DNA from: Macrocystis pyrifera
Lineage: Eukaryota > Sar > Phaeophyceae > Laminariales > Laminariaceae
Length of the DNA stretch: 64,000 nt
Assembly: GCA_031763025.1 (NCBI GenBank)
Contig: JASSKH010000002.1
Span: 19,472,168 to 19,536,167, forward strand
Direction: 5' to 3'
The notes under the pieces are model-generated. The model was not told where the DNA came from. It saw only the letters and a program-made list of their open reading frames with translations, and searched no databases. Every line of letters begins with the position of its first letter. The first letter of the stretch is position 1. Shown piece by piece: positions 10,440 through 20,662 of the stretch. The position numbers and the translations under genes were made by a program.

Positions 10440-12250
10440 GTACTTGTGCACGTAGAACATTCGGACAGCAGTAGTTCACGATGTTTACGATGCGAAAAGG
10501 CGCTGAGAGGGCAAAAATCCCTGTCTCCTCATGAAATAATTTTCTGCCTGATTGGAACACGTTCCACCGGTCAAAAAGGAAAAAAAAGAACAGCAGAGCT
10601 TCCTTCTAAGCCTTGTACGCCGCCCGCCCGTCTCGCGACCACCTCATCACCGATTGGGTCCGGATAAAGTTTTCCTGCCTCTCTGCCACAGTGAGCGTCG
10701 TCGCCCGCCTCGCGTCAAGCCCGGTGCTCACCGTGGCCCTGCTTCGCCACTTCAACAAAGTTGGTGCTCAAACTGCATTGAAGTCTCTTTGGCGTTTAGT
10801 TTGGTCGCAAAAATAAGCACCGTTTGAATACTATTTCGCATATCAAAACGACCCTTATATCTCGTATATGGTGCAAGCGGAGCCTCACAAGGAGGCCAGA
10901 CACATACCATTCGTGCTTCCTGCGTGTCTCGAGACACACGCGACGCCTAGCCATGCAAACGGCGAAGGCGCTCCTTGCAACACCGCCTCTGCCTGCTAGC
11001 ACCCACTGACACCCGCGGCGGCGCCGGGCTCGCCCGCGGTACCGTGTTCTGACTACACGCACGCGCACGAAACGAAATAAAATGGCTTCAGATTATATAA
11101 GCAACGCTTGACTCGTGACTGGTATGTTCGTATGAATACGAGTACGAGAAGGCGCTTCTATTGACGAACGCAGTGTTTGTTCGAAAATATAAGCTGTACC
11201 GGGACATGTTTTCGATGCGAAAAGGCGCGGAGAGGGCAAAAATCCCTGTCTTCTCACGTAATAATTTTCTGCCTGATTGGAACACGTTCCACCGGTCAAA
11301 AAGGAAAAAAAAAGAACAGCAGAGCTTCCTTCTAAGCCTTGTACGCCGCCCGCCCGTCTCGCGACCACCTCATCACCGATTGGGTCCGGATAAAGTTTTC
11401 CTGCCTCTCTGCCACAGTGAGCGTCATCGCCCGCCTCGCGTCAAGCCCGGTGCTCACCGTGGCCCGGCTTCGCCACTTCGACAAAGTTGGTGCTCAAACA
11501 GCATTGAAGTCTCTTTGGCGTTTAGTTTGGTCGCAAAAATAAGCACCGTTTGAATACTATTTCGCATATCAAAACGACCCTTATATCTCGTATATGGTGC
11601 AAGGGGAGCCTCACAAGGAGGCCAGACACATACCATTCGTGCTTCCTGCGTGTCTCGAGACACACGCGACGCCTAGCCATGCAAACGGCGAAGGCGCTCC
11701 TTGCAACACCCCCTCTGCCTGCTAGCACCCGCTGACACCCGCGGCGGCGCCGGGCTCGCCCGCGGTACCGTGTTCTGACTACACGCACGCGCACGAAACG
11801 AAATAAAATGGCTTCAGATTATATAAGCAACTCTTGACTGGTGCCTGGTATGTTCGTATGAATACGAGTACGAGAAGGCGCTTCTATCAGACGAACGCAG
11901 TGTTTGTTCGAAAATATAAGCTGTACCGGGACATTGTTTGCCAGAAAACGGTATGCCTTGACAGAAAATGTCGTATGACTTGGTTTTGGTGTGCCTTGAT
12001 CACCTCGTTTTACTTTTCGTACCGTAAACTGGCAAAAATACGACGGTGTACCGTTTTTTGGATTTTTTGCAAGTGAGACGGACGGACATGGATGTTTCGC
12101 CAACAAACGGTATACCTTGACAGAATATGCCATCTAACTTGGGTTTGGTGTACCCTGATGGCCTGGTTTGAGTTTTTCGTACCGAAAACTGGCGAAAAAG
12201 CTCTGGTGTACCGTTTTTTGTTCATTTTGTCCGTTAGGACAGGAAATTAG
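10440..12250 (+). repeat. right-arm repeat of the Helitron-like family with a 726-bp tandem duplication
   Basis: The block from AATAATTTTCTGCCTG through GTACGCCGCCCGCCCGTC to ACGAAATAAAATGGCTTC occurs twice here, offset by 726 bp, and once each at about 40,990-41,560 and 45,970-46,530. It is followed by the right terminus, with CTGTCC-TAAC-GGACA-like symmetry shortly before it. A 90-codon - strand frame is retained in all copies. Flanking noncoding sequence is conserved just as well, so the frame is not evidence of a gene. Confidence 0.85.
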
Positions 12251-12279
12251 TTTTGCTTACCCTAGGGTAAACCCTAGGG

Positions 12280-12800
12280 GATATGGATTGGGTTGGCGTC
12301 GGTTGGCAACGACACTGTAAAACATGCCGCTCACTACGTGAGCTAGACATAGAGATCCAGGGTAACTTTTTTTTTTTTTTTTGGCGGTCGCCCACAGCTG
12401 GTCGTCTAGTTAGATCATTTGTGCGAAGTAAATAACTTTTACTCTGCACAAGGGGAATGATCGTATCACGTAGTGTTCAAGGTAAGGCACCCAAGAGGCA
12501 GTTACATGGTACTCCCATTTCTGTCTCTGGAAGTGGCCACACCGGAAATTAAACTAACTCATTGAAGCTGTCATCCATATGCAAGTCCGCCTCACAAGCG
12601 GTTCTTAGTAGGATGCAGCTCACCCTTCATGCGACTCGCCGGACAGCTCACGGCGCTTCGCGCTTGGTGCAAGCAATGTCTGCCTGGTCGGTGAAAACCC
12701 GACACGCTCCGTCCCGGCATTGTAGGGATGCGAGGGTCTATGGTCATACGACTACGGCCATGCATGAGATCGAGTGCATCTCTCTTATCGAGTACACCCC
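12280..12800 (-). repeat. dispersed 0.5-kb repeat, copy 1
   Basis: It shares GGTTGGC and AACATGCCGCTCACTACGTGAG near one end, GCTCACCCTTCATGCGACTCG in the middle, and CATACGACTACGGCC before a GTAC plus C-run at the other end. Matches are at 29,035-29,560 and 57,605-58,150 (inverted) and a partial one at 33,775-33,970. It sits between the right end of Helitron-like copy 1 and the resuming leader array. Read on the - strand it starts TGTAC and ends near CCA; no target duplication is clear, so solo LTR versus other element stays open. Confidence 0.75.
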
Positions 12801-13169
12801 CCCCCCCCCCCCTAGTAGGGCCTGGTATGTCCATTTTGCCGTCAACCATTGTTTGCGATTCGCATATACCCCCTCCAGTAGGGCACGGTACTTCCTTTTT
12901 GCGGCCACCCTTTGTTCGCGATTTGAATATACCCTCACTAGTTGGGCATGGTATTTCCTTTCTGCTGCGGAATCCGTCCCTTCTCGTCTTTGTCGAGAGA
13001 GACGTCGGTTCACTCCCCACGGGTTTTTCACTCGGTGATTTTTCCGTGGATGATTTTCTACTGGGTGATTTCACACTGGGCGATTTTTTTTGTGGATGAT
13101 TTTCCAGTGGGTGATTTTCCAGTTAGTGATGAGTCACCCCCTTCACCTACCGATTTTTTTTTTCTCGCG

Positions 13170-14433
13170 ATGCGAAATTTCTCCTTTGAACGGAACCTTC
13201 GACCTCACCACGAACATCTTCGACGATATTTTCGGCAGGTGAAACGGAATCTCCTAAATGGAGCCAACGGCCCGGACGCCTTCAAGCTGCTACTCCGCCT
13301 CATCAGCACCCAATTCGATCATGGCGACCGAAGTGCCGCCATGGCCAGGCTCCATTCGTTTGGGGTAGCCACCAAGAGGCCTTTCGCGGACTATTCTCGG
13401 TTTTTTCGCTTGTTGAAAGCGTCCATTACGGACAGTGACCAGGTCTTGGCCCCAGGCGTTGAGGTTGTGCTAGAGGTTGTTCGTAACAACGTCAGCGAGC
13501 AGTACCCGAGCCTCATGCCGGTTTTGTACCCGGGAGATTTAGAGACTGCGTCGAAGCCTTTTGGGTGTATCGACATGTGGTTGGCGTTTAGTGGACTTTC
13601 TACTAGTAAGACTCCCGCCATCAACGGCGAAAAACATTTTACGCTTCCACCCCTCGCGGGTCTTTCTTTGCACTCGCATGCAAGCGGCCGCACCCAAGGC
13701 CGATCGGCCGTGCTGCAGCCTTTTAAAGGCCCATCGGGGTCATCTCGCAACCCAATCGTGATGAATGTCGCAGCAACAGCTCGTTCCCCTGATCCATTTT
13801 TGTCATCCGCTGCCGAATGGCCTGCTAATTTGACTGCTTGGGGCGAGGTATTTCAAATATCCGAATATTTCTCAACAAATGACATTCCATTATGGACGCC
13901 CTTTACCACATCCCGAAGAAAGGTGCCAATTTTTTTGGGAGATCAAGGGCCACTGTCTCAACTGCCATGGCACGGATCATTCATTTAAAACCTGCACTGC
14001 CCCCTTCACCAACTCTAGTCACTGTCTTAACCCAGAGCTAGGCCGACTTGATGATAACGGCGAAACCTACCGCCGTTGGCAACACCGCATGCAGTCATAC
14101 CGCCGTCCTACCCACGTTGGCGGCGAAAACACACGCTTGTCGCCTTCGTCGCATCGCAACAAAAACTCGTCTCGTCGCTACGGCAACAACCGCCGTAACG
14201 ACCACGGGCACTCTAACTTTGGTCAGTCTCGTCACGGTGGCGCGCAATTACAAGGTAATGTTGGAGGCCCTCAAAGTGGTCGCCAGTCGGCTACTTCGCT
14301 GACGGCTTTCCAAACCCAGTACGGCGTTCCCCCGGGGCCTTCCTCTGGCCCTCAGGCCCCGGGTATGCGCTACGGATCTGTTGGTGACTCCAACCCCAAT
14401 GGACGCCAACCATGGACCTTCCGCTCCAATTGA
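13170..14433 (+). pseudogene. gag: gag with zinc knuckle, frameshifted
   Basis: ATG at 13,170 opens MRNFSFERNLRPHHEH, a basic, helical region of about 230 residues with a capsid-like middle (FADYSRFFRLLKASI). The frame then shifts by one before about 13,880. The new frame reads EEIKGH-type sequence into CLNCHGTDHSFKTC, a perfect CX2CX4HX4C nucleocapsid knuckle, followed by an Arg/Asn/Gly-rich tail. It stops at TGA 14,431-14,433, after which the same frame stays open. The protein would package retroelement RNA in cytoplasmic particles. The initiator choice is inferred; the frame is open from 12,942. Confidence 0.7.
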
Positions 14434-15450
14434 CTGCCCAACGGCGGTACGTTTGACCTTCCCATCCCGCCGATAGCACTCACGGGAAGCACGTCTGACC
14501 CAGGCACTGACCATCGCCCCCCCGGCGACAGCGTTTCCCCTTCACCGCCGGCACCAGGTATGCGCACCGCTCCTGGTTTCCGCGAAGACGGTCTTCGGGT
14601 TGAGACTGTAGGCACTACATATTCTTCACCGCCGGCACCAGGTATGCGTACCGCTCCTGGTTTTCGCGAAGACGGTCCTCGGGTTGAGATCGTAGGTACT
14701 GCATATTCTTCACCGCCGGCACCAGGTATGCGTACCGCTCCTGGTCTTCGCGAAGACGGTCCTCGGGTTGAGACCGTAGGTACTACATACTCTTCACCGC
14801 CGGCACCAGGTATGCGTACCGCTCCTGGTCCCCGCGAAGACGGTCCTTTGGTTGAGACTGTAGGTACTACATGTTCGCCGCCGGCACCAGGTATGCGTAC
14901 CGCCCCTGGTCTCTGCGAAGACGGCCGCCTTCCAGCTGCTGTAGGCTCTTCCCCGTCGGCACCAGGCATGCTTGTCGCTCCTGGTTCTGGCGAAGACGAC
15001 GGTATGATTGCCGCCGTAGCCTCCCCACCGCGAGCACCAGGAGTACTCGGCACTCCTTTTCCCCGCGTAAACGACACTAGTCGTAATTTTCCGCGTGCGT
15101 CTTCCCCGACTTCATCTTTTGAGGCAACCATGTCCAGGAGTGACTCCCAGGATGTGAAGGTCGCCTTGAGGTGTGGGTACGGGAACACAGGCCCCTCGAG
15201 AACAACACGGGCGCTCCGCTCGAGGTCCTCACGCAAGACCAGTCGGAATCTATCTCTGCGCACTATTATCGAAGACGATCGGAGTGTAGTCAGCTTTGCT
15301 TTTCATCCTGACCAGAGCATAGCGGAAGATTCTTTGAGCCACGGCGGTTTGCCGGAGGCCACTGAGCTGGTGGAGAACACGTGTCCCCGACAGGACGACA
15401 CATGTCCCCCACAGGGCTTAAACGTAGCTGCGCCCTTGGCGCGAAAATGA
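14434..15450 (+). CDS. proline-rich repeat region of the gag-pol frame
   Basis: Same frame as the knuckle, after the TGA at 14,431. Four to six units of 84 bp (28 residues), each SSPPAPGMRTAPG plus REDGPRVETVGT-like sequence, start at 14,545, 14,629, 14,713, 14,797 and about 14,878, then decay. A more complex acidic and Ser/Arg-rich stretch follows to TGA 15,448. It looks like a disordered linker between gag and the NADAR region. The long - strand frame over the same stretch (14,370-15,263) is a shadow caused by the 84-bp period. Confidence 0.55.
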   Translation: MPNGGTFDLPIPPIALTGSTSDPGTDHRPPGDSVSPSPPAPGMRTAPGFREDGLRVETVGTTYSSPPAPGMRTAPGFREDGPRVEIVGTAYSSPPAPGMRTAPGLREDGPRVETVGTTYSSPPAPGMRTAPGPREDGPLVETVGTTCSPPAPGMRTAPGLCEDGRLPAAVGSSPSAPGMLVAPGSGEDDGMIAAVASPPRAPGVLGTPFPRVNDTSRNFPRASSPTSSFEATMSRSDSQDVKVALRCGYGNTGPSRTTRALRSRSSRKTSRNLSLRTIIEDDRSVVSFAFHPDQSIAEDSLSHGGLPEATELVENTCPRQDDTCPPQGLNVAAPLARK

Positions 15451-16353
15451 GCCCCTTCTTGCCCAGACGAGATACGACGAGGTGATCTGAGAGAACAGAC
15501 CCCGCGTGCCGCCCGGGCCGTGTTGACAACACCATTTGCTGTGGACGCACTTCAAATGCCTCCCGCCTACATGGCGGATGTCTCGCCCACCCGGTCAAGG
15601 TGGACCGGTCGGGAGCCCCCTGCCCCTTCCCGAAATGTCTCGGGGACGGCAGACACGACCGGTCCAGGCGAATGTGCCTCCCACCCCGGCCTCGATAACG
15701 AGGCCCTGGCAAGGCAAGAAGCAGGTTGGGACCCGCCCCCCAGAGAGAGAGAGACCCCCAACTGCTTTTCAGGGGATGCGTCTGACACGCCCCCCGCTCC
15801 TTCTCGCGCGACGGTGAGTACCGCCGCGTTCGATGCTACCCAAGAGTACTGCACGCGCGACATCGTGTTCGTCTGGCAGCTCCCCTCATCCTTTTCGCAA
15901 TGGACGCCTTCCCGTTTTTCGGTCGAAGGAATCTCTTATACATGCGGCGAACAATTCTTCGCTGCCGAAAAGAGTCGCCTCTTCAGAAATCACCAAACCC
16001 TACAACACATCATGCGCGTGTCTGACCCCCGCATGCACAAGCAATATAGACTCGAAGTCCGTAACTTCGATCTCGCCGTGTGGGAACGCGAGCGAGAATA
16101 TATCGTGCTTGCCGGCTCTTACGCCAAGTTCGCTCAAAACCCAGCCATGCGAACCCACCTCTTGGACACAGGCGACAAACTTCTCGCGGAAGCTAGCCCT
16201 TACGACCTCATAGGGGGCATCGGATACAGGGCTGACGCTATTCCTGCACGCCAGCCGCCCCTGTTGCGCGGCTTAAATTTGCTGGGCAAGACTGTGCAAA
16301 CCGTGCGACGTCTCTTCCACGACCGCGCGCCGCCGCCGCCGCGCCCTCAATAA
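15451..16353 (+). CDS. NADAR-domain segment of the retrotransposon polyprotein
   Basis: The frame is continuous with the knuckle and repeat region. After about 130 disordered residues, positions 15,859 to about 16,320 encode a NADAR (YbiA/DUF1768) domain. In order: DIVFVWQLPSSFSQW, SYTCGEQFFAAEKSRLF with the conserved Glu, VWERERE..VLAGSYAKF, MRTHLLDTGDKLLAEASPYD, GGIGYRADAIPA, and LLRGLNLLGKTVQTVR. The usual WGIG reads GGIG. Known NADAR proteins are N-glycosidases acting on riboflavin-pathway intermediates or on ADP-ribosylated targets. The segment ends in TAA at 16,351, about 250 bp before the protease frame. Its role in the element is unknown. Confidence 0.85.
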   Translation, partial: APSCPDEIRRGDLREQTPRAARAVLTTPFAVDALQMPPAYMADVSPTRSRWTGREPPAPSRNVSGTADTTGPGECASHPGLDNEALARQEAGWDPPPRERETPNCFSGDASDTPPAPSRATVSTAAFDATQEYCTRDIVFVWQLPSSFSQWTPSRFSVEGISYTCGEQFFAAEKSRLFRNHQTLQHIMRVSDPRMHKQYRLEVRNFDLAVWEREREYIVLAGSYAKFAQNPAMRTHLLDTGDKLLAEASPYDLIGGIGYRADAIPARQPPLLRGLNLLGKTVQTVRRLFHDRAPPPPRPQ

Positions 16354-16601
16354 TGGTCTCCTCAGGACACCTCGCCCTCTAGTAGAGACCGCATCTTCGA
16401 AGTCGACCCTTCGACGCGACACTAAGTGTGCCCAAGGGACACACCTGCAGCCGCCTCCTCGTCGGGATACCCCGACTCCCCCACAACCGTGCCATCAGGC
16501 CACGGCGGCGACGTTCTCGAAGTAATGTCCGCCGCCCGCTCCGGTCAGCACCCCTCCTTGCACGCTGAGCAAGGGTCTTGCCTTGTTCTGTTGTAGTAAG
16601 C

Positions 16602-17336
16602 ATGGACGACTCTTCCTTTACCACCAAAATCAAGATCCACAGCGGCCTAGCTGCTCTGCAGCTTGGATGTGTCGCCCTTTTGGATACGGGCTCGCCGTAG
16701 ACCTTCCTTAACACCCGCGCGTTCGATAGCATGAAACGCGTGGGTGCTGCCTCTGCCACTTGCAAACGACACATCCCTCCCAGGTCATGGGGCGGCTTTG
16801 GTAAGGCTCCGCCTCTTGAGACCACGGTTACAGTACGCTTAAGCGCACAATTCTTCCACGGCGATACACCAACTGCATCACTCGCCGTATGGGCATACGT
16901 CGTCCCATCTGAAGCGATGCAACACGACGTGCTACTTGGACGCGACAGCTGGATGCGGTTCCAGGACCGCTCTTACCGTACATTGGCCCCCTGCTCGATG
17001 ACTAATCGGGTTCCCAGCGAGCTTACGCTGTCCCTCCCAGGGCTACAGAGCGCAACAGCATTTGTGCCCGACTTTTCGGCTCTTGCTGAAAGCTTCCACC
17101 TACTGTATGCGGGTGATACAGGCATTGATTTGTCCCGCGACCATCGACTTGTCCATGTCGATTTGGTTCGCAGTAATGGCGCCCCTGCCCTCGCCGGTTG
17201 CTATTTGGTCAACATGTTGCACGCGGCCACCGATTTTTCTGCGGAAGAACAAATTTTTAGAAAATGCCTGCCAGCTCATCCCATTAGCCGGCATCGCGGA
17301 TCTAGACCAAGGTGCCTTGCTTGGCACCTCCTCTAG
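16602..17336 (+). pseudogene. retroviral-type aspartic protease, broken at the active site
   Basis: From ATG 16,602 the frame reads MDDSSFTTKIKIHSG and reaches LLDTGSP, the catalytic DTG loop. A TAG at 16,698-16,700 then replaces what is normally one residue before TFLN. Downstream HDVLLGRDSWMRF matches the second conserved protease segment (hydrophobic-hydrophobic-Gly-x-D). The protease would mature Gag-Pol. The frame differs from that of the NADAR region, so a programmed shift, a splice or a separate reading step would have been needed in an intact element. Confidence 0.75.
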
Positions 17337-17782
17337 CCCGCTATTACGCGTTCCCCTGGAAACTGTCCTCTTTTCGACGCTCCGGCTCCTTCTTTACGCC
17401 CACACGACTCTGGCTCCTCAGTCCCAGGGCCACCCCCCCCCCATTCCATGGGCACGGACCAGCCCTCACAACTACGGTGTCCGGATCCCTTCGTGCACCA
17501 CCTACGCGACGAAACAGCCCCGAGACGCGAAGAACTCGCGACCCTTCCGGCTCCGCCTGTCGGCCACCCCCTTCACCTGCGCTGCTCGAACGATTGAGCA
17601 CAGAACAACGCAGCTTCCTACAAGTATGGAACCATTTGCCGTTGTACATGCGCGAAATCGCATTTGACTTGCGCGGCCTCGGTTGGACGCCAACCGTCAT
17701 CACCCCAGTTGGGCGATGTTTTCGCTGAGTTCTACGACGTGTTCTCGAAGTCTCCAATTTTGGCTCCTGCTCTCTGCTCTCC
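17337..17782 (+). other. protease-RT spacer with frame changes
   Basis: The sequence is proline-rich and then encodes ALLERLSTEQRSFLQVWN, resembling the region ahead of Ty3-type RT. It continues as GDVFAEFYDVFSKSPI in a second frame before the RT frame starts in a third. At least two indels are needed to join these pieces, so this is decay rather than one programmed shift. Confidence 0.5.
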
Positions 17783-20308
17783 TTCAAGTTAACTGTTCCC
17801 CCGAACAGCTCTCCTGTCACGTCTCGGCCCTACCGCATCAACCCCCCGACCGCAAAACAAGTGGACGTGGTTCTGGGAAAAAAATTCGCGGCCGGCCTCA
17901 TCCAACACTCCACATTTCCCTGGGCGAGCCCAGTAGTTGTCATCCCGAAGAAATCCGGTGGCATCCGCATCACGGTGAACTACAAGAAGCTGAACAAACT
18001 CAGCATCCTTGGCCAGCTCCCCATCCCGCGCGTTTGAGAGGTTATCGACAAGCTTGGCACCGGTCGAATCTTCTCACTCTTCGACCTCGTCTCTTCTTTC
18101 CATCAGATAACGATGCATAAGGACACGATCCCTCTCACTGCTTTCAGTACACCCACGCGCCTTTTCGAGTGGCTGGTTATACCCCAAGGAAGCAGCGCTG
18201 CTCCAGGGTGGTTCGTGAAAGTCATCAACGAGGTCATCAAGGGCTTGGACCGCGTTGCCGCCTACCTCGACGACGTCATCGTCTTCGACGCCGATCCCTC
18301 CCTCCACGTCGCCAACATGAAGGAATTGTTCTTGCGATTGCGACAGCACAACCTCAAGTTGTCCCCTTTAATGGCTACCATCGGCGCCGCGGATGCGGAT
18401 TTCCTCTGTCACACCATCTCTCCAGCCGGCGTTATGCCAAACGCACAGAAAGTGGAAGCACTGACGGAAATGCCCATGCCGAAAGACCTGAAACAGCTAC
18501 GCTCCCTTTTGGGCGCACTTCCCTATTACAGGAAATTCCTGCGCGAAATGGCCAAGCGCATACGGCCCATCACTTCCCTTCTGAAACAAGGCGTCATGTT
18601 CGTCTTTACCCCAGAAATGGAAGTCACCGTGCGGAAGCTCCTGGCCGAGTTGACCACGCCCCCGGTCTTCGTCTATCCCAACTGGGACACCGTCACGGAT
18701 AACTCCCGCCCTTTCCTCCTCTACAGCGATGCTAGTGTGGACGGTTTCGGTGCCACCCTCGAACAAGAACAGGACGACCACACCATTCGTCCCATCGTGT
18801 TCATCAGCCGCGCTACCATCGAGTCTCAACGCCACTGGACTCCGCTCGATCTGGAAGCAGGCAGCATCGTCTGGAGTATCAAGCGCCTTCGCGGCTACCT
18901 TTGGGGTACGAAATCCCGATTTTCGGACCACAAGGCGCTCGAAAGCCTCGACAATATCGCAGAACATAACCCGCGGGTACAGCGATGGCTGGAATTCCTC
19001 ACCGCATACAACTACACTCTGGAATACCGCAAAGGCAGTGCCAACGGGAACGCCGACTTCCTGTCCCGCCTGCCCTTACCTGCGACGGGGCGCGACCGCG
19101 ACGGCCCCAGCAGTCTCACTCCGTCCGACGAAGAACGCGTTTTTCTCATCCGCTCTCACGGCATACTCCAGGGTGGACCCTCCACCGTGCGTGTCGGTTT
19201 GGGTGGGCTGGCGCCCTCCGACCCGAGCTTGGGCGTGGGTGGGCTCCCGCTCTCCCCACACGATTTCCACGATTTTCGCCGACACGAGCCCCGAATGAGG
19301 ATTGACGACCTAAATACTCCAACTAGAGAATTCGTTGCCCGTGCTCCCCCTTACATCACTTCGCGAGGTCCCAACTGGGCCCTTCCTACGAACACATTTA
19401 CGAGCGATTATCTCGCCGCTCCTGTGTTCGCAGTCCATGTTGCACCTCTGCCCGCTTCAACCGAAGGCACGGACCCCGGCCGACGCGTCACTTCCTCCGA
19501 GCCTTCCCCATCACCCACCGCAGGCGACGCACCGCACTCTAGCCGTATAGCGGTGTATCATCCACGGTCGCCCTCAGCAAAGCAGCGTAGGAAACCCTCT
19601 CTCCTGCTCGGCCTGTCCAGCACGACTCAGCCGAGCACCCAACGGATTCAGGTCCTCAGGAACCCTCTGTTGTGTCTCATCCAGCCTCGCGTGTCGCCCG
19701 GACCAACCGTGATCGAGTCTCGGTTGCGCCCGTGGCTCCGCCTCTGCTGCCTTCATCTTCACAGACGGCTCTGCCGTCTCTTCCTCTGTCGGGGCTCATT
19801 TCGTCTCGGACCCGCCGTCGCCAAGCTACCGCTGCTGGCAAGCGCACGACCGCCGTGGACTATGGTTTCACTCGTTCGCATTCTACTGGGCCCACCGTCC
19901 CACGACCAGCCCCCACGGCGCGCAAGCAGCGCCCGCCTCGGACTACACCCCCTTCAGAGGATTCTCCCCGGCCTTCCATCGACCCTGTCCCGACAGTGCC
20001 GATTCGACCCACCAACGATGCGGTCACACCTGCTCCGCCCTTGCTTGGCACCCTCCCTCCGGAAGCTCCTGGGCGTGCCAGCGTCACAGCCGCCCTTCCC
20101 AAGATACCCTCACCGGCAGAGGCCGAGTTCATCAAATCTGTCGAGCAATCCACGCATTCCGATTGGGCGCGTGAACAACGCGCTGAACCGGTTTGTGACG
20201 CTGCCATTCGGTATCTTCTCCTTGGCAATCCCTCCGCCCTCCCCGACGATTTTCTCCTTCACCTGGCGCCTCACAAACGCCCCCCGTGGTCCGAAGTGCG
20301 CTCCTTAG
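17783..20308 (+). pseudogene. pol: reverse transcriptase and RNase H (Ty3-type pol)
   Basis: The frame starts around FKLTVPPNSSPVTSRPYR. RT blocks follow in order: ASPVVVIPKKSGGIRI, FDLVSSFHQI (motif A Asp), FEWLVIPQGSSAAP (motif B) and AYLDDVIVF (YxDD, motif C), with KFLREMAKRI in the connection. RNase H shows its four acidic positions in LLYSDAS, PLDLEAG, FSDHKAL and NADFLSRL. An in-frame TGA at 18,035-18,037 interrupts RT ahead of motif A. After about 19,090 the frame runs through proline-rich sequence and then out of register with the integrase N-terminus. Confidence 0.9.
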
Positions 20309-20655
20309 CCGAAAAATTACGACTATACACAGACGACGACGGTGTTCTCCTGCTCGTGCGGAAGTTGACGCCCCCCGCTCTGGCTTGTCCCGACAAGCCT
20401 GGCGGACGTGCCGCCCGTTCTTTGGACGAAGAGCCTACGCGAATCCACGTCCCGCTGCTTATGCGTCCATGGATTATGCAAGCCTGCCATGCTAACGCCT
20501 CCTGCCACCTTGGTGTCGCTCGAACGCTCTCAATGCCCGAACGTTTTTATTGGTGGATTGGCATGAGCATCTGCACGCGGTGGTGGATCCGTCGTTGTCT
20601 CCAAATGCCAGGCGCGCAAGACTTCCAGACAAACGGTACGTTGGCCTATTCTCTC
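19672..20655 (+). pseudogene. pol spacer and integrase zinc-domain remnant
   Basis: In another frame than RT, a Pro/Thr/Arg-rich spacer leads to RIHVPLLMRPWIMQACHANASCHLGVARTL and then WWIRRCLQMPGAQ, split here for length. The two His and the first Cys of the HHCC zinc domain are present. The final Cys, expected after CLQ, is Met, so zinc binding is probably lost. The frame must shift once more at about 20,650 to enter the catalytic core. Confidence 0.65.
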
Positions 20656-20662
20656 CCTTTCA

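Larger units (their letters stand above)
2847..12267 (-). mobile_element. Helitron-like element, copy 1 (longest; helicase-USP remnant)
   Basis: The left end, GTAGGGCAGGGCAAGGG, is shared with three other loci in the window, and the right end, TTACCCTAGG, with two of them. Coding is on the - strand, so the left edge is the element's 3' end. That end carries a 9-bp perfect stem with a 3-base loop (GCAGGGCAA-CCC-TTGCCCTGC, two bases differing in this copy) a few bases from the edge. The right end has the palindrome CCTAGG, also present just inside the left hairpin. The hairpin, the asymmetric short inverted match, a Pif1-type helicase and the lack of long terminal inverted repeats point to a Helitron/Helentron. 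No Rep (HUH) domain was found, so the copy is 5'-truncated in coding content. Confidence 0.65.

Noticed and set aside
10796-11068. A 90-codon - strand frame (MRVRVVRTRYRGRARRRR start) repeated at 11,522, 41,262 and 46,231
   Set aside because: It lies within a repeat whose flanking noncoding bases are conserved equally well. Arg-rich composition comes from GC-rich DNA, and no family is recognised.
14370-15263. Long - strand frame of 297 codons opposite the proline-rich region
   Set aside because: Shadow frame caused by the 84-bp period, a multiple of three. The + strand frame is continuous with the zinc knuckle and NADAR.
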